Shown here piece after piece: positions 35,186 to 44,966 of a stretch of 64,000 nucleotides of DNA (position 1 is the stretch's first letter; every line of letters starts with the position of its first letter). This DNA is from Bacteroidetes bacterium HLUCCA01 (GTDB lineage: Bacteria > Bacteroidota > Rhodothermia > Balneolales > HLUCCA01). A program made the translations under genes and the position numbers. Below the pieces are notes generated by a model that saw only the letters and a list, made by a program, of their open reading frames with translations, made no database searches and was not told the origin of the DNA. The stretch spans positions 1 through 64,000 of the forward strand of contig LIHN01000005.1 of assembly GCA_001314545.1 (NCBI GenBank), in the 5' to 3' direction.

Positions 35186-36085
35186 ATGCCGCACATCGCC
35201 CTGCTGACTGATTCCCGCTATGTAGCTGCCACGGCCGCTGCAGACGATTGGTACCATGCCAATATCCTTCACGATGACGCGCTTTTGCAGCAGGCCCTGC
35301 TGCGTCACAACGTTTCCTGCACCCGGGTAGACTGGGCCGATCCTGCCGTAGACTGGTCCGCATTCGATCTGGCTGTTTTTCGCACTACCTGGGACTACTA
35401 CGAAAAATTCGAGGCATTCTCCGCCTGGCTGCATCGTACCGAAAAGCTCCTGCCGCTGTGCAACCTGCCCGAAATCATCCGCTGGAATATGGATAAACAT
35501 TATTTGCGGGACCTTCACGATGGCGGTGTTCCGGTGGTGCCGTTTCGGTTTATTGAAAAAGGAACATCACCTGACCTCGGAAAACTGCTGGAGGAAACCG
35601 GCTGGAAGCAGGCGGTTATCAAACCCTGTGTTTCCGGCGGTGCGCGACTCACCTACCGGGTGGATGCGGGCTCCAGTGCCGCTGTTGCCCAAAAGGTAGC
35701 GCCATGGCTGGAAAAAGAGGCCTTCATCCTGCAACCGTATATCGCATCGGTAGAAACCACCGGCGAGGATTCGCTCATGGTTTTGGGTGGCACGTACAGT
35801 CACGCCGTACGGAAGATTCCCCGGCAGGGCGATTTCCGGGTGCAGGACGACCATGGAGGGACGGTGCATCCGCGTCAACCGGATGATAGGCAGAAAGTAC
35901 TGGCGGAGCGAGCGATGGTCGCCTGCACGGCAACACCGGTGTATGGTCGCGCTGATATGGTGCAGATGCCTGACGGGTCCTGGGCCATCATGGAACTCGA
36001 ACTGCTGGAGCCGGAGTTGTGGATACGGTATCATCCTGAAAGCGCCCTTCTTTTTGCTGAAGCTATGCGTAAGTTCTTTTTTTAG
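35186..36085 (+). CDS. ATP-grasp (RimK-like) ligase
   Basis: This 299-residue protein has an N-terminal pre-ATP-grasp region (IALLTDSRYVAATAAADDW, FDLAVFRTTWDYYEKFEAFSAWL) and an ATP-grasp domain. The domain has AVIKPCVSGGARLTY (phosphate loop and Lys), EKEAFILQPYI, the arginine/metal strand GGTYSHAVRKIP, and PDGSWAIMELELLEPELWI as metal-binding Glu. It is close to a group of stand-alone ATP-grasp proteins that includes DcsG-like enzymes, which join an amino or hydroxy group to a carboxylate with ATP. The substrate is not known. It is divergent from the M20-like gene and 38 nt ahead of a response regulator on the same strand, which may be a chance neighbour. Confidence 0.85.
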   Translation: MPHIALLTDSRYVAATAAADDWYHANILHDDALLQQALLRHNVSCTRVDWADPAVDWSAFDLAVFRTTWDYYEKFEAFSAWLHRTEKLLPLCNLPEIIRWNMDKHYLRDLHDGGVPVVPFRFIEKGTSPDLGKLLEETGWKQAVIKPCVSGGARLTYRVDAGSSAAVAQKVAPWLEKEAFILQPYIASVETTGEDSLMVLGGTYSHAVRKIPRQGDFRVQDDHGGTVHPRQPDDRQKVLAERAMVACTATPVYGRADMVQMPDGSWAIMELELLEPELWIRYHPESALLFAEAMRKFFF

Positions 36086-36123
36086 CATTATTTGGCTATA
36101 CTTGAGCAACTAAACTTGTTGCT

Positions 36124-36747
36124 ATGGCTCGTGTCGTATATCTGTGTGAGGACCACGAAATTGTTATTGACGGTGTGACGCGCATCTTGCTTTCCGATGC
36201 CCGATACGATCAGATTGTTTCCTTCAAAAATGCCGCCGACCTTTCCGGGGCGTTGCAGCATTGCCTGCCCGATATCCTCATTCTTGATCTGAACCTGCCG
36301 GATATCTCGGGGGTGGAACTCATGCCGGATTTACGGAGGCGTTATCCGCACCTTCCGGTACTGGTGCTGACCATGCATAAAGATCAGTTGCTTGCCGCAA
36401 AGTTACTCCGCGCCGGCGCCAATGGCTATTTATCAAAGGATTTTGGCGAAGACGAACTGCTTGCTGCCATGGAAAAGGTGGTTTCCGGTGCTAATTATGA
36501 AAATCCTGATTTCGGTGAACCCATTCTTTCATCCGGCAACGGGTACGACAAAACCTATTTTTTGTCGAAGCGGGAAAAGGAAATTGTCCAGCTGACGGTT
36601 GACGGACTGTCGTCTAATGACATTGCCGCCAAGCTTTTTGTGAGTCCCCACACGGTGAACACGCACCGGCGTAATATCTATAAAAAGCTGGGACTGCAGA
36701 ATGTGAAGGAGCTCATTACCTTTGCCCACACCCATGATATCGCCTGA
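36124..36747 (+). CDS. NarL/FixJ-family response regulator
   Basis: This 207-residue two-domain regulator has a receiver domain (about 3-120) with phosphoacceptor Asp55 in [12 protein letters not shown], the acidic pocket ED at 9-10, and the conserved Lys region near 104. The C-terminal LuxR-type helix-turn-helix is at about 140-200 ([44 protein letters not shown]). It binds DNA as a dimer when phosphorylated. Its stop overlaps the start of the partner kinase gene by 14 nt, so the pair is translationally coupled. Target genes are not evident from the sequence. Confidence 0.93.
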   Translation: MARVVYLCEDHEIVIDGVTRILLSDARYDQIVSFKNAADLSGALQHCLPDILILDLNLPDISGVELMPDLRRRYPHLPVLVLTMHKDQLLAAKLLRAGANGYLSKDFGEDELLAAMEKVVSGANYENPDFGEPILSSGNGYDKTYFLSKREKEIVQLTVDGLSSNDIAAKLFVSPHTVNTHRRNIYKKLGLQNVKELITFAHTHDIA

Positions 36748-38656
36748 TCCTCCAGCGGCACCCGGACCGGTTTTTTCCGGCCTCATCGCGACACTATTGC
36801 TGCTTTTTGGCGGGTGTGGCGTACTTTTTGCCGCCAATCCGGCGCAGGATGTCCTATCCGGATTACAGGCAGCTCATCCGACAGCACGTATTTCCCTGAA
36901 TCCATCGGCTGACGGAAGCCGGGTCAACGATATCATCAAAGTGGATACATCCACGGCCATGCTCACGCCCGATCAGGTCTGGGAGCGCATGCACGATGTG
37001 GATATTACCGGCGGGTATTATGAAGGGTTTACTCAGGAGTTTCACTGGCTGGCCTTCACGCTGGATAATAATTCGGAGTCTGACATTTGGTTGCTCGAGA
37101 TAACCAATCCGCATCTTAACGGGGTGAAAATGTGGATCCGGCCTGCCGAAACCGTACACTGGCAACTCACCGACAGTACGGGTCGCAACGCCGATTTTTA
37201 CAGTCGGCGGGTTTCGCACTATAACTACGCTATGCGACTCGACCTGCCGTTGGAATCGTCAACGGACGTAGTTCTCATGCTTGACAAGCGGGGGTCATCT
37301 ATCAGCTATCCTATACGCGTTTGGAGTATCAGTGCCTTTAACCGGGCCCAGCAGAAAAACTACATCCTTTACGGAGTGTATTTCGGCGTCTTTGCCATCA
37401 TCCTGCTGGTCATTGCCTCAACCTACGTTTTTTCTCAACGCATCGTCTTCTTGTGGTACTTTCTGTATGCAGCCAGCGTGGCGGTGTTTGTTTTCAATGA
37501 TATTGGTCTGGCTCACCAGTATCTGTATCCCGGCTCCGATAGTATTGGCAGCCTCATGCGGGTGGGAATGACCTATTTAATGGTACTCTCGTTCAATTTG
37601 TTCACCATTTCCTATTTTCAGACGAAGACGCTTTTCAGGAAGTCGCACTGGATTTTGTCAGGAGTCTGCGCGGGCGTAATGCTGCATGCCGGGCTGTATC
37701 TGATTATTGCAAGCTGGTTTCGTACCAACATTACCCCTTTGCTGTTCGTGCTCTACGCCATGGTGATTATTTCCATCCTCACGGCCCTGGTTGTGGCGTT
37801 CCTGTATGTAAAACGCGATCGTTACCCGGCGTATTTTTTTATTGCCGCCTTCGGGTTCATTTTCCTGGCTTCGTTTGTGTTCCTGCTGGGAGAATTTGGG
37901 GTGGTCGATCAGTTTGGGTACCTGTTCACCCCCATCCAGCTGGGGTATGCCGCTGAAATCATCTTCCTGAGCGGGGGACTTGCCTGGCAGGTTCGCTCGG
38001 TTGAAAAGAGTAAAATCGCTCTGAATGAGCGCATCGCCCGACTGGAAACGGAGAATCTCCGGGCCTTTATTGACGGCACGGAGGAGGAGCGTAATCGGGT
38101 GGCGATGGATTTACATGACAGTATTGGGAACCGGTTGGCTCAGCTCAAGCGAAGTATGGAAAAAGAGCGGATGAATCCCCTGCAGCAACAGCACGAAATC
38201 AGCGGTATCATCGCAGCTGTTCGACAGCTGTCCCATCGTCTCACACCGCCCGGGGTGGAGTTTTTCTCCCTGGAGGAGCAAATTCAGCAGCTGGTGGAGG
38301 CAGCCCGCAAGGATAGCAAAGTTACGTATGAATTCCAGGCGGTTGATGTTCCCGATGAGCTTCCCAAAGACATACGGCTTCAGCTAAGCCGAATCGTTCA
38401 GGAAGGGATTCAGAATATTGAAAAGCATAGTAATGCAACCCGTGCTGAAATTCAGCTGATCGGGCATCCCGATGAGCTGGTGCTCACCCTGGAAGATGAC
38501 GGGGTGGGTGTGCAGGGCGAGATTCCCTCCGGCAAGGGCATCGGGATGGAAAATATCCGACGCCGGGCTGTGTTTATGGATGCCCTGGTTGCCTTTACGT
38601 CCCAACCGGGACAGGGAATGCAGCTTATGGTAACGGTTCCGTTGAAAAAGCAGTGA
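36734..38656 (+). CDS. Sensor histidine kinase, 7TMR-DISM type with HisKA_3
   Basis: I choose ATG 36734 over the TTG at 36722; it gives 640 residues. A signal/anchor (about 13-33) precedes a periplasmic 7TMR-DISM extracellular domain (about 60-210, [22 protein letters not shown]), then seven membrane helices (about 215-420). A coiled linker (about 425-455) leads to the HisKA_3 dimerization domain with phosphoacceptor His461 in [17 protein letters not shown]. The HATPase domain has N-box [18 protein letters not shown] and G boxes LEDDGVGV and GKGIGMENI. It phosphorylates the overlapping NarL-type regulator. The DISM extracellular domain suggests a carbohydrate-like ligand, but no ligand can be named. 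Confidence 0.92.
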   Translation: MISPDPPAAPGPVFSGLIATLLLLFGGCGVLFAANPAQDVLSGLQAAHPTARISLNPSADGSRVNDIIKVDTSTAMLTPDQVWERMHDVDITGGYYEGFTQEFHWLAFTLDNNSESDIWLLEITNPHLNGVKMWIRPAETVHWQLTDSTGRNADFYSRRVSHYNYAMRLDLPLESSTDVVLMLDKRGSSISYPIRVWSISAFNRAQQKNYILYGVYFGVFAIILLVIASTYVFSQRIVFLWYFLYAASVAVFVFNDIGLAHQYLYPGSDSIGSLMRVGMTYLMVLSFNLFTISYFQTKTLFRKSHWILSGVCAGVMLHAGLYLIIASWFRTNITPLLFVLYAMVIISILTALVVAFLYVKRDRYPAYFFIAAFGFIFLASFVFLLGEFGVVDQFGYLFTPIQLGYAAEIIFLSGGLAWQVRSVEKSKIALNERIARLETENLRAFIDGTEEERNRVAMDLHDSIGNRLAQLKRSMEKERMNPLQQQHEISGIIAAVRQLSHRLTPPGVEFFSLEEQIQQLVEAARKDSKVTYEFQAVDVPDELPKDIRLQLSRIVQEGIQNIEKHSNATRAEIQLIGHPDELVLTLEDDGVGVQGEIPSGKGIGMENIRRRAVFMDALVAFTSQPGQGMQLMVTVPLKKQ

Positions 38657-38740
38657 GCCAGACAGGCCTGCGGGCGGGAGCCGGCTCGCGGGTCGCCAGG
38701 CCGATTCTGAGGTTTCAGGCTCCTTCTATGCTTCAGGCCG

Positions 38741-39949
38741 CTATTGCGGTACCGGCAGACCCGCCGGACGGCTGAGAAATTCGATAGCATCTGCTGCGGT
38801 CGGTCCGGGAATTTCCTCCATGGGAACGTGACCGGCATCGGGGTAGGTAATGAACTCCGAACCGGGCATGCGCTCATGCAGAGCCCGGCCAAGCTCAACG
38901 CGGATCCAGGTGTCGGCCTCACCCCACATGATCAGCACGGGCAGCTCCATGCGTGTAACGGGTCGTGGATTTTCCGGCAGCGCCGGCAGGTGTGAACGGT
39001 CGCCGGTGGCACCTTCATTTCGGGTCAGAAAAGCAGCCCGGTTACCCTCGCGCCGAAGCAGCTCGAAGTAGCGCTGTACGATGTCAGGATCTACCAGCTC
39101 TTCGGTGGCGTACACTTCCTTGAGTGTCAGCTGAATGACCGCCCGGGGCGTCAGTACGGTCAGCAGGTTTCGCGTGCGGGGATGGTTGATGAGGCGGAGT
39201 CCGGGAGGCGGAGTATCGTTTTGGGCGCGGGTTATGGTCTGGACTGTGTCGGATGCTGCAGGCGCAGAGGATTCATCTGGCTGCTGAGCCGCTGGTGCGT
39301 TGGTGTTGGTTTGCTGCTGAGCCGCTGGTGCGTTGCTGAAAAGCCGCCCGTCATCCGGCGCCTCATTTTCTGCCCCGCCCGGGGCGGGTGTTGCCGGTGC
39401 GGGGGTGTCCGCGCGAACCGATGTGCTTGCGGTGGTATCAGGTTCCGGGAGTCGACCAACCGCGGCGTTGAGCAGAATAAGACGTTCGGTTTGTTCGGGA
39501 TAGTACCGGGCATAGTCCAGGGCGATGCGTGCGCCCAGGGAGTTGCCGGCAAGCGACCATCGCTCAATACCGAGCTCCTTTCGCAGGGTTTCCAGTACAT
39601 GAAGGCTGGCCCGGGTGGAGTAGTCGTTATCCGGCTGCGGACCGGTAAGCCCAAAACCGGGAAGGTCAAGCCGAACTACCCGGAAGCTGTCGCGCATGGC
39701 CTGTGTCCAGCCGTCCCAGGTGTGCAGTGAGGCGAAGGTGCCGTGTATGAGCAGCACCGCGGGTCCTTCACCCTCATCGCGGTAATGAACGCGCATGCCG
39801 TCAACCTCCAGAAAGGCCGAGGTTTCATCGGTATAGGTCTCCAGGAGGCGGTCCAGCGGGATATCCGGTCGCATCAGCGAGGCAATGGTCATCAGGAACA
39901 TCAGGCCGATGCCCAGCAGGAAGAGCAAGGTGTTGCGAAGTACTTTCAT
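38741..39949 (-). CDS. Alpha/beta hydrolase with low-complexity lid insert
   Basis: ATG 39949 gives 402 residues starting with a membrane anchor (MKVLRNTLLFLLGIGLMFLM); the longer track ORF adds unlikely sequence. The fold is clear: VLLIHGTFASLHTWDGW (oxyanion HG), LAGNSLGARIAL (nucleophile Ser in GNSLG), VLIMWGEADTWI (acid Asp) and YPDAGHVPMEE (His). In the cap region (about 190-250) there is an Ala/Gln/Pro-rich insert with a tandem NAPAAQQ repeat. It could be an esterase, epoxide hydrolase-like or haloperoxidase-like enzyme; substrate unknown. It is probably envelope-attached, and it is convergent with the kinase gene. Confidence 0.87.
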   Translation of the reverse strand: MKVLRNTLLFLLGIGLMFLMTIASLMRPDIPLDRLLETYTDETSAFLEVDGMRVHYRDEGEGPAVLLIHGTFASLHTWDGWTQAMRDSFRVVRLDLPGFGLTGPQPDNDYSTRASLHVLETLRKELGIERWSLAGNSLGARIALDYARYYPEQTERLILLNAAVGRLPEPDTTASTSVRADTPAPATPAPGGAENEAPDDGRLFSNAPAAQQQTNTNAPAAQQPDESSAPAASDTVQTITRAQNDTPPPGLRLINHPRTRNLLTVLTPRAVIQLTLKEVYATEELVDPDIVQRYFELLRREGNRAAFLTRNEGATGDRSHLPALPENPRPVTRMELPVLIMWGEADTWIRVELGRALHERMPGSEFITYPDAGHVPMEEIPGPTAADAIEFLSRPAGLPVPQ

Positions 39950-40052
39950 GCGATTGTGCAGATGATGTTGGGGGTATCGGAGCAGGGTATCAGGAGGTGG
40001 AATCGAACGGCTATGCGATGTTTTTGAACCGTCATGGCAGGCAGACAGCTTC

Positions 40053-41333
40053 TCAGGTGGTTCCCCATCGATCGAAAATGGCCTTATCAAGGGTTTCGCG
40101 GTGGTCGGGATGGGCAATATCGCGCAACATCCGGGCGCGCTGAAGCAGGCTCCGCCCGTAGAGGTTAACTACACCGAACTCGGTTACCACGTACTGAACA
40201 TGGGCTCGGGTTGTTACCACGCCGGCGCCTTCCTTCAGGTAGGGCACAATTTTACTAACGCCACGCGGCGTGAGCGACTGCAGGGCTACGATGGGTTTTC
40301 CGCCTTCCGACAGGGACGCACCCCGTATAAAATCCATTTGTCCGCCGACCCCCGAAAAGTGCATGGTGCCGATGGAATCAGCACAGACTTGTCCGGTCAG
40401 ATCGATTTCAATGGCACTGTTGATGGCGGTGACTTTGGGGTGCTGACGGATGACCGAGGTGTCATTCACGTAAGCTGCCTCCAGAAAGGCGAACAGGGGA
40501 TTGTCATCAACGAAGTCGTACAACCGACGGGTTCCGGTTGCGAAGGAGGTAACCACCTTGCCGGGGTGCTTGCGCTTGTTCTTGTTGTTCACCACGCCCG
40601 ACTCAATCAGCGGAATCAGTCCTTCAGAGAACATTTCGGTATGAACCCCCAGGTTTTTATGGTCGTCAAGGCAACGCAATACGGCATCGGGTATGGATCC
40701 GATACCCATTTGCAGTGTGGCTCCATCCTCAATGATTTCCGCTATATATTTGCCAATGCGCATATCCGCATCAGATAGATTTTCGCCATAGTTTAATTCT
40801 GGCAGAGGTGTATCGTGGGCAACCAGGGCGTCGATTTCGCTGACATGCACAATGCCATCGCCGTGGGTTCGGGGGATGTACTTATTTACCTGGGCGACCA
40901 CATAGCGCGCCGATCGCACAGCGGAACGCGCTACATCCACCGACGTTCCCAGGCTGCAGAATCCGTGCGCATCCGGCGGACTCACCTGCAGGAAAGCGGC
41001 GTCCAGGGGGAGGTAGCCCCGTTCAAACAGTCGGGAAATTTCGCTGAGGAATACCGGCACGTAGTCGCCCCGTCCTTCACGGATGATGCCACGCAGATTT
41101 GCAGAAACAAAGAGGGCATTGAAAAAAAAGCTGTCTTTATACTCGGGTTTAAACAGGTCTGACTGACCCATGGTAGTGATATTGACCAGTTCCACATCCC
41201 GGAGTTCACCGGCACGGCGGGCCAGTGCATCCATAAGATAGACCGGCGTAGAAGCGCTGCCATGCAAAAATATCCGCTGATTTGATCCGATGGGTTTTAC
41301 GGCTTCATCGGCGCTCATCCACTTTTCTTTCAT
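40053..41333 (-). CDS. Acetyl-CoA hydrolase/transferase family (CoA-transferase)
   Basis: This 426-residue protein matches the 4-hydroxybutyrate/acetate CoA-transferase group. It contains LGTSVDVARSAVRSARYVVAQVNKYIPRTHG in the N-terminal half, GATLQMGIGSIPDAVLRCLDDHKNLGVHTEMFSEG, and the catalytic glutamate region VTAINSAIEIDLTGQVCADSIG. A glycine-rich loop, FSGVGGQMDFIRGA, and ITEFGVVNL-like VTEFGVVNLYGRS are also typical. It exchanges CoA between acyl-CoA and a free acid such as acetate; the acyl substrate is not determined. It is a cytoplasmic enzyme of carboxylate metabolism. The bile-acid-symporter-family gene is divergent from it across about 250 nt, which could reflect joint use of organic acids. 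Confidence 0.92.
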   Translation of the reverse strand: MKEKWMSADEAVKPIGSNQRIFLHGSASTPVYLMDALARRAGELRDVELVNITTMGQSDLFKPEYKDSFFFNALFVSANLRGIIREGRGDYVPVFLSEISRLFERGYLPLDAAFLQVSPPDAHGFCSLGTSVDVARSAVRSARYVVAQVNKYIPRTHGDGIVHVSEIDALVAHDTPLPELNYGENLSDADMRIGKYIAEIIEDGATLQMGIGSIPDAVLRCLDDHKNLGVHTEMFSEGLIPLIESGVVNNKNKRKHPGKVVTSFATGTRRLYDFVDDNPLFAFLEAAYVNDTSVIRQHPKVTAINSAIEIDLTGQVCADSIGTMHFSGVGGQMDFIRGASLSEGGKPIVALQSLTPRGVSKIVPYLKEGAGVVTTRAHVQYVVTEFGVVNLYGRSLLQRARMLRDIAHPDHRETLDKAIFDRWGTT

Positions 41334-41581
41334 CCTTCTTTCCGTTAGTTAATGACCATTAATGTGCAAGCCGCCCGGGGTGTGCCGGCTGCCGGGGGCA
41401 ATGACGTGTTGCTTTCGGCCCTGCTTTATTCCAACGCATATCAGGTATCGTGCCCTCATACATCGGTTTATGCATCTACCGCACAGGGGTTGGTTATCCA
41501 CCCAACAGATTTCGGCAAAAAACACTATTATCTGTCGGGCAGTACCGGCCGCTGAACACCCTCGTAAAAAACGGAAATTTT

Positions 41582-42454
41582 ATGGAAGAAAGTATTCTCA
41601 CCGCAGTTTTTTTGCCGCTGGCTTTGGCCTTTATTATGCTTGGAATGGGGCTCACCCTTACCCCGGCCGACTTCCGGCGGATTCTGATTGCACCCAAAGC
41701 CATCGTTCTGGGTCTGGTGGCACAGCTGGTACTTCTTCCGCTACTTGGTTTTGCCCTGGTCTACCTTTTTGGACTCACCGGTGCCCTGGCCGTTGGCGTA
41801 ATGATACTGGCCGCCTGTCCGGGCGGACCAACATCCAATCTGGTATCCCATCTGGCAAAGGGAGACCTGGCCCTGTCGATCAGTCTGACCGCAATCAGCT
41901 CTGTAGTAACGGTGGCCACCATCCCACTGATCGTCAACTTCGCCATCCTGCATTTCGGGGAGGAGGGAAGTGTAACATTACCGGTGTTGCAAACTATTAT
42001 CCAGATTATGGGCGTGACCCTGGTACCCGTAGCGCTGGGAATGTACATCCGCAGCAGGAGGCCTGCCTGGTCTGATCGGGCAGAAAAGCCTTTCAAGATG
42101 GCATCGGCCGTGTTTTTTGTACTCATCATTCTGGCCGCCATACTCAAGGAGCGCGAAAATCTGATCGAATTTTTCATTCTTACCGGACCGATTGCCCTTA
42201 CCCTGAATGTAGTGACGATGGGACTCGGGTATGCATTGGCGCGATGGTTGCTGCTGCCGATTAGGCAACGTATTGCGATATCCATCGAATCCGGAATTCA
42301 GAACGGAACACTCGGAATTATGATAGCCGCAACCCTGCTGCAAAATTCCGAAATGACGATTCCCGTAGCCATATACAGCCTGCTCATGTTCTTTACGGTA
42401 ATGGTTGTCATTTATGCAGGAAACCGTTTGGTTAAAGACGTCCCAACCGTGTGA
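41582..42454 (+). CDS. Bile acid:sodium symporter family protein
   Basis: Starting at ATG 41582 (MEESILTAVFLPLALAFIMLG) gives 290 residues; the track ORF adds an unconvincing N-terminus. About nine to ten helices are visible. Family motifs include LGMGLTLTPADFRRI, ILAACPGGPTSNLVSHLAKGDLALSISLTAISS (sodium-binding helix region) and ESGIQNGTLGIMIAATLL late in the protein. Bacterial members (ASBT-like) carry organic anions such as bile acids, pantoate-like acids or 2-keto acids with sodium. The substrate is unknown. It appears monocistronic with a 250-nt leader. Confidence 0.92.
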   Translation: MEESILTAVFLPLALAFIMLGMGLTLTPADFRRILIAPKAIVLGLVAQLVLLPLLGFALVYLFGLTGALAVGVMILAACPGGPTSNLVSHLAKGDLALSISLTAISSVVTVATIPLIVNFAILHFGEEGSVTLPVLQTIIQIMGVTLVPVALGMYIRSRRPAWSDRAEKPFKMASAVFFVLIILAAILKERENLIEFFILTGPIALTLNVVTMGLGYALARWLLLPIRQRIAISIESGIQNGTLGIMIAATLLQNSEMTIPVAIYSLLMFFTVMVVIYAGNRLVKDVPTV

Positions 42455-42703
42455 TTTATCCATAGCCTTCAACGGAAAAATGCATTCCACCGGGCGAGGT
42501 ATGTTCTTGTGGGTGGTTTGTTTTGCAAAAAAGTGTTAAACTCCGGTCAAGGGTGCAGGGATGGTACAGTGTGTAGTCAACGCACCGCAGTATAATTGAT
42601 TTTTCAAAACTTATAACCTTACCGGTCTGTTTACATCAATGGTAGTCAGGACCTTCCGGGGTTCACGAATAACAACGCAATCAGTCTAACCGAAACAACG
42701 CCT

Positions 42704-43042
42704 ATGGATAGTCAGAAAGCCGACATGTTCCTCATGTCAAATGCCAAATATTTCCCGACGGAAATGATGCCTCAAATTAAGTCGGCGCTTGAAAAAACAG
42801 ACCCGGGTCGCGACAGCCTCATCATGATGCAGTCGTACCGTGACCCGATGATCATGCTGGTGGTATCCCTTTTTGCCGGCAGCCTGGGGGTAGATCGTTT
42901 CATGCTGGGACAGACCGGAATGGGTATCCTCAAGCTGGTTACCTGCGGTGGACTGGGCGTGTGGACCATCGTTGACTGGTTTCTGATTATGGGGCTTTCG
43001 CGCGATCAAAACGTGGAAAAACTCAGGTCTACGCTGCGTTGA
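42704..43042 (+). CDS. TM2 domain-containing protein
   Basis: This 112-residue protein has a polar N-terminal segment of about 45 residues, followed by the TM2 domain: SLFAGSLGVDRFMLGQTGMGILKLVTCGGLGVWTIVDWFLIM, two helices joined by a short turn with the DRFMLGQ motif. TM2 proteins are small inner-membrane proteins with no settled function. The stop overlaps the TTG start of the DUF2752 gene, and the next two genes are also membrane proteins, so they form a co-expressed membrane group. Confidence 0.9.
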   Translation: MDSQKADMFLMSNAKYFPTEMMPQIKSALEKTDPGRDSLIMMQSYRDPMIMLVVSLFAGSLGVDRFMLGQTGMGILKLVTCGGLGVWTIVDWFLIMGLSRDQNVEKLRSTLR

Positions 43043-43455
43043 ATTCACGTTTTACCCGGATCAGACGACGGATTCAGCAGGTGCAGCCGGTCTGGTGGGT
43101 CTGGGGAGGCGCTGCCGCAGCCGTGGCCTTTGTGCTTTCTATCGATCTCCAGCACCCGGGGGAGAGCCTGTGTTATTCCAAACAACTGTTGGATCTTGCC
43201 TGTCCTGCCTGTGGTATGGGAAGGGCGTTCAACGCGCTGCTGCACGTACACCTGACCCGGGCACTGGCTTTCAACCCACTGGTTTTGCCGGCTGCATTCT
43301 ATGTGGCCAGTCTCATGGTTGTTTCCATGTTTGATGCGCTCAAAGGAACCCGATACACACACAAGCTTCTTCATATCCAATTCTCCAGAGTGGCCGCGCT
43401 ACTGGCCATACTCGTGCTGGTACTGGTCTGGATCCGCAATCTCAGTCTTTACTAG
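43039..43455 (+). CDS. DUF2752 domain membrane protein
   Basis: This 138-residue protein with three helices contains the DUF2752 signature CYSKQLLDLACPACGMGRAFNALLHVHLTRALAFNP, including the CPACG pair. No ATG exists near the beginning; the frame opens with a TTG at 43039 that overlaps the TM2 stop (TTGA), so coupled re-initiation is the likely start. The family is widespread and uncharacterised. Confidence 0.87.
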   Translation: MNSRFTRIRRRIQQVQPVWWVWGGAAAAVAFVLSIDLQHPGESLCYSKQLLDLACPACGMGRAFNALLHVHLTRALAFNPLVLPAAFYVASLMVVSMFDALKGTRYTHKLLHIQFSRVAALLAILVLVLVWIRNLSLY

Positions 43456-43493
43456 CCGCTAATAACTACTGAATATTTTATCTTTACGCTGCT

Positions 43494-43964
43494 ATGCTAA
43501 CCTCAACCCAGGACTACGAATTTCCCGACCCGGAATCGCTCTATGAGCGGCAACTGGAGGAGGCATCCTTCGCCTACCTCATTCCCTTCGTTACTATCAT
43601 CGGCGGACTCCCTCTACCCATCATCAACCTGCTGGTTTGCCTGCTGTACTGGCGCTACGTCCGCAAAAAGCCGCCCTTCGTCCGTTTTCACGCGCTGCAA
43701 TCCCTCTTCACGACCATCCCCATTGTGCTGATCAACGCCGTTGTGGTGTTTTTACTGGTTAGGATGTTCCTGGGCGATCTGGACTATGCCAGCTGGATGG
43801 GTGGCTATTTTGCCGCCGCCGTGATGTTCAACCTCATCGAATTTGTGTTCAATATCTATGCCGCCATCAACGCCCGGAAAGGACGCGCCTTCATGTTCAT
43901 TGGTTTCGGTCCGCTGGCGTATAATCTGACCGACTGGCAGGAGGTACCCGATGAAACTTTTTAA
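43494..43964 (+). CDS. DUF4870-family membrane protein
   Basis: This 156-residue protein has a short acidic N-terminal part (DYEFPDPESLYERQLEEASF) and then four helices carrying the DUF4870/Tic20-like pattern: YLIPFVTIIGGLPLPIINLLVCLLYWR, KKPPFVRFHALQSLFTTIPIVLIN, NLIEFVFNIYAAINARKGRAF and FGPLAYNLT. The function is unknown. It overlaps the M48 protease gene by 14 nt, so both are probably made together. Confidence 0.87.
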   Translation: MLTSTQDYEFPDPESLYERQLEEASFAYLIPFVTIIGGLPLPIINLLVCLLYWRYVRKKPPFVRFHALQSLFTTIPIVLINAVVVFLLVRMFLGDLDYASWMGGYFAAAVMFNLIEFVFNIYAAINARKGRAFMFIGFGPLAYNLTDWQEVPDETF

Positions 43965-44739
43965 GCATTTACTGCTGTATTTCGGCTCATTTGCCGTACT
44001 TGTGTTTCTTTTTACACAACTTGATCTGTTCCGGGCCGACCGTGTGCAGGAATTTTCCAGGGATCAGGAAGAACGGTTGTCTGATTATCTCACGGAGGTC
44101 TTTGTAACCTCACGAACTCTGGTTGACGATGAGACCATAACTGCTGCGGTCGACACGATGACCCGGCGGCTGCTATCCACCATGGATGAGCCCCGGTATG
44201 ACTACACGGTTTTTGTGGTACGGAACAGCTCTGTCAACGCGTTCGCACTGCCCGGTGGAAACATCGTACTGCATACCGGTCTTTTTGCCTTCGCGGAATC
44301 GCCCGAGGAGGTTGTTGCCGTCCTCGCCCATGAAATCGGTCACAGCGAGAAGGGGCATATCATGCATAAACTCGTCAAGGAAATCGGTTTCGGGGTTGTG
44401 TTTGCCGCCCTGACCGGGGGTGATACCGGTGCCATGAGCGAGATTGGTCGCAGACTCATTACCACGCGGTTCGACCGTGCGTACGAGGTGGAGGCTGATG
44501 CATTTGCCCTGGAGATGATGGAACAGGCCGGACTGGATCCCCGCTACCTCGCCCTGTTTTTTCACCGGCTCAGTGAGTCCGACGGGGATGTGATGGACCG
44601 GCTTGATTTTATATCAACACACCCGTCCAACAACGAACGGCGACAGGCCGCCCTGGCCTACGAGACGGATCCGGGCTTTGAACCGGTTCCACTGACCGGA
44701 CTCAACTGGGAGCTGGTTAAAGGGCTGGCGGACCGGTGA
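43951..44739 (+). CDS. M48-family zinc metalloprotease
   Basis: This 262-residue protein has an N-terminal hydrophobic anchor (about 5-24) and the M48 catalytic motif VLAHEIGHSEKGH, with the third zinc ligand Glu in RAYEVEADAFALEMM. Family features FALPGGNIVLHTGLFAFAESPEEVV and STHPSNNERRQAAL are present, so it looks active. It is a periplasmic or membrane-facing protease of the BepA/HtpX-like clan, acting in envelope protein quality control. The overlapping DUF4870 gene and nearby TM2 and DUF2752 genes suggest an envelope function for the whole group, which is inference. Confidence 0.92.
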   Translation: MKLFKHLLLYFGSFAVLVFLFTQLDLFRADRVQEFSRDQEERLSDYLTEVFVTSRTLVDDETITAAVDTMTRRLLSTMDEPRYDYTVFVVRNSSVNAFALPGGNIVLHTGLFAFAESPEEVVAVLAHEIGHSEKGHIMHKLVKEIGFGVVFAALTGGDTGAMSEIGRRLITTRFDRAYEVEADAFALEMMEQAGLDPRYLALFFHRLSESDGDVMDRLDFISTHPSNNERRQAALAYETDPGFEPVPLTGLNWELVKGLADR

Positions 44740-44786
44740 GGTGGTCGGCAGGTAATTCCTCATTATTTGATGCACCCCCGGCCTTC

Positions 44787-44950
44787 GCCGGTAACCCACC
44801 CGGATGCCGACGAATCTGTTGGTCGCCGGCGATGCTGCATTCCAGGACTCACCGGTAACCCATCCGGATGCCGACGAATCTGTTGGTCGCCGGCGATGCT
44901 GCATTCCAGGACTCACCGGTAACCCATCCGGCAACCGACGCACCCGTTGG
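44787..44950. repeat. 64-bp tandem repeat downstream of the M48 gene
   Basis: The unit starts near CCGGTAACCCATCCGGATGCC and contains TCTGTTGGTCGCCGGCGATGCTGCATTCCAGGACTCA. Its GTAACCCA block recurs at 44791, 44855 and 44919, exactly 64 bp apart. The first two copies differ at one or two positions and the third is partial and diverged. There are no spacers, so it is not a CRISPR array. Confidence 0.85.
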
Positions 44951-44966
44951 CAACTGTGACACGTTC

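Noticed and set aside
44787-44950. CRISPR-like repeat array
   Set aside because: Units are contiguous, with no unique spacers and only two to three copies. It is a tandem duplication.
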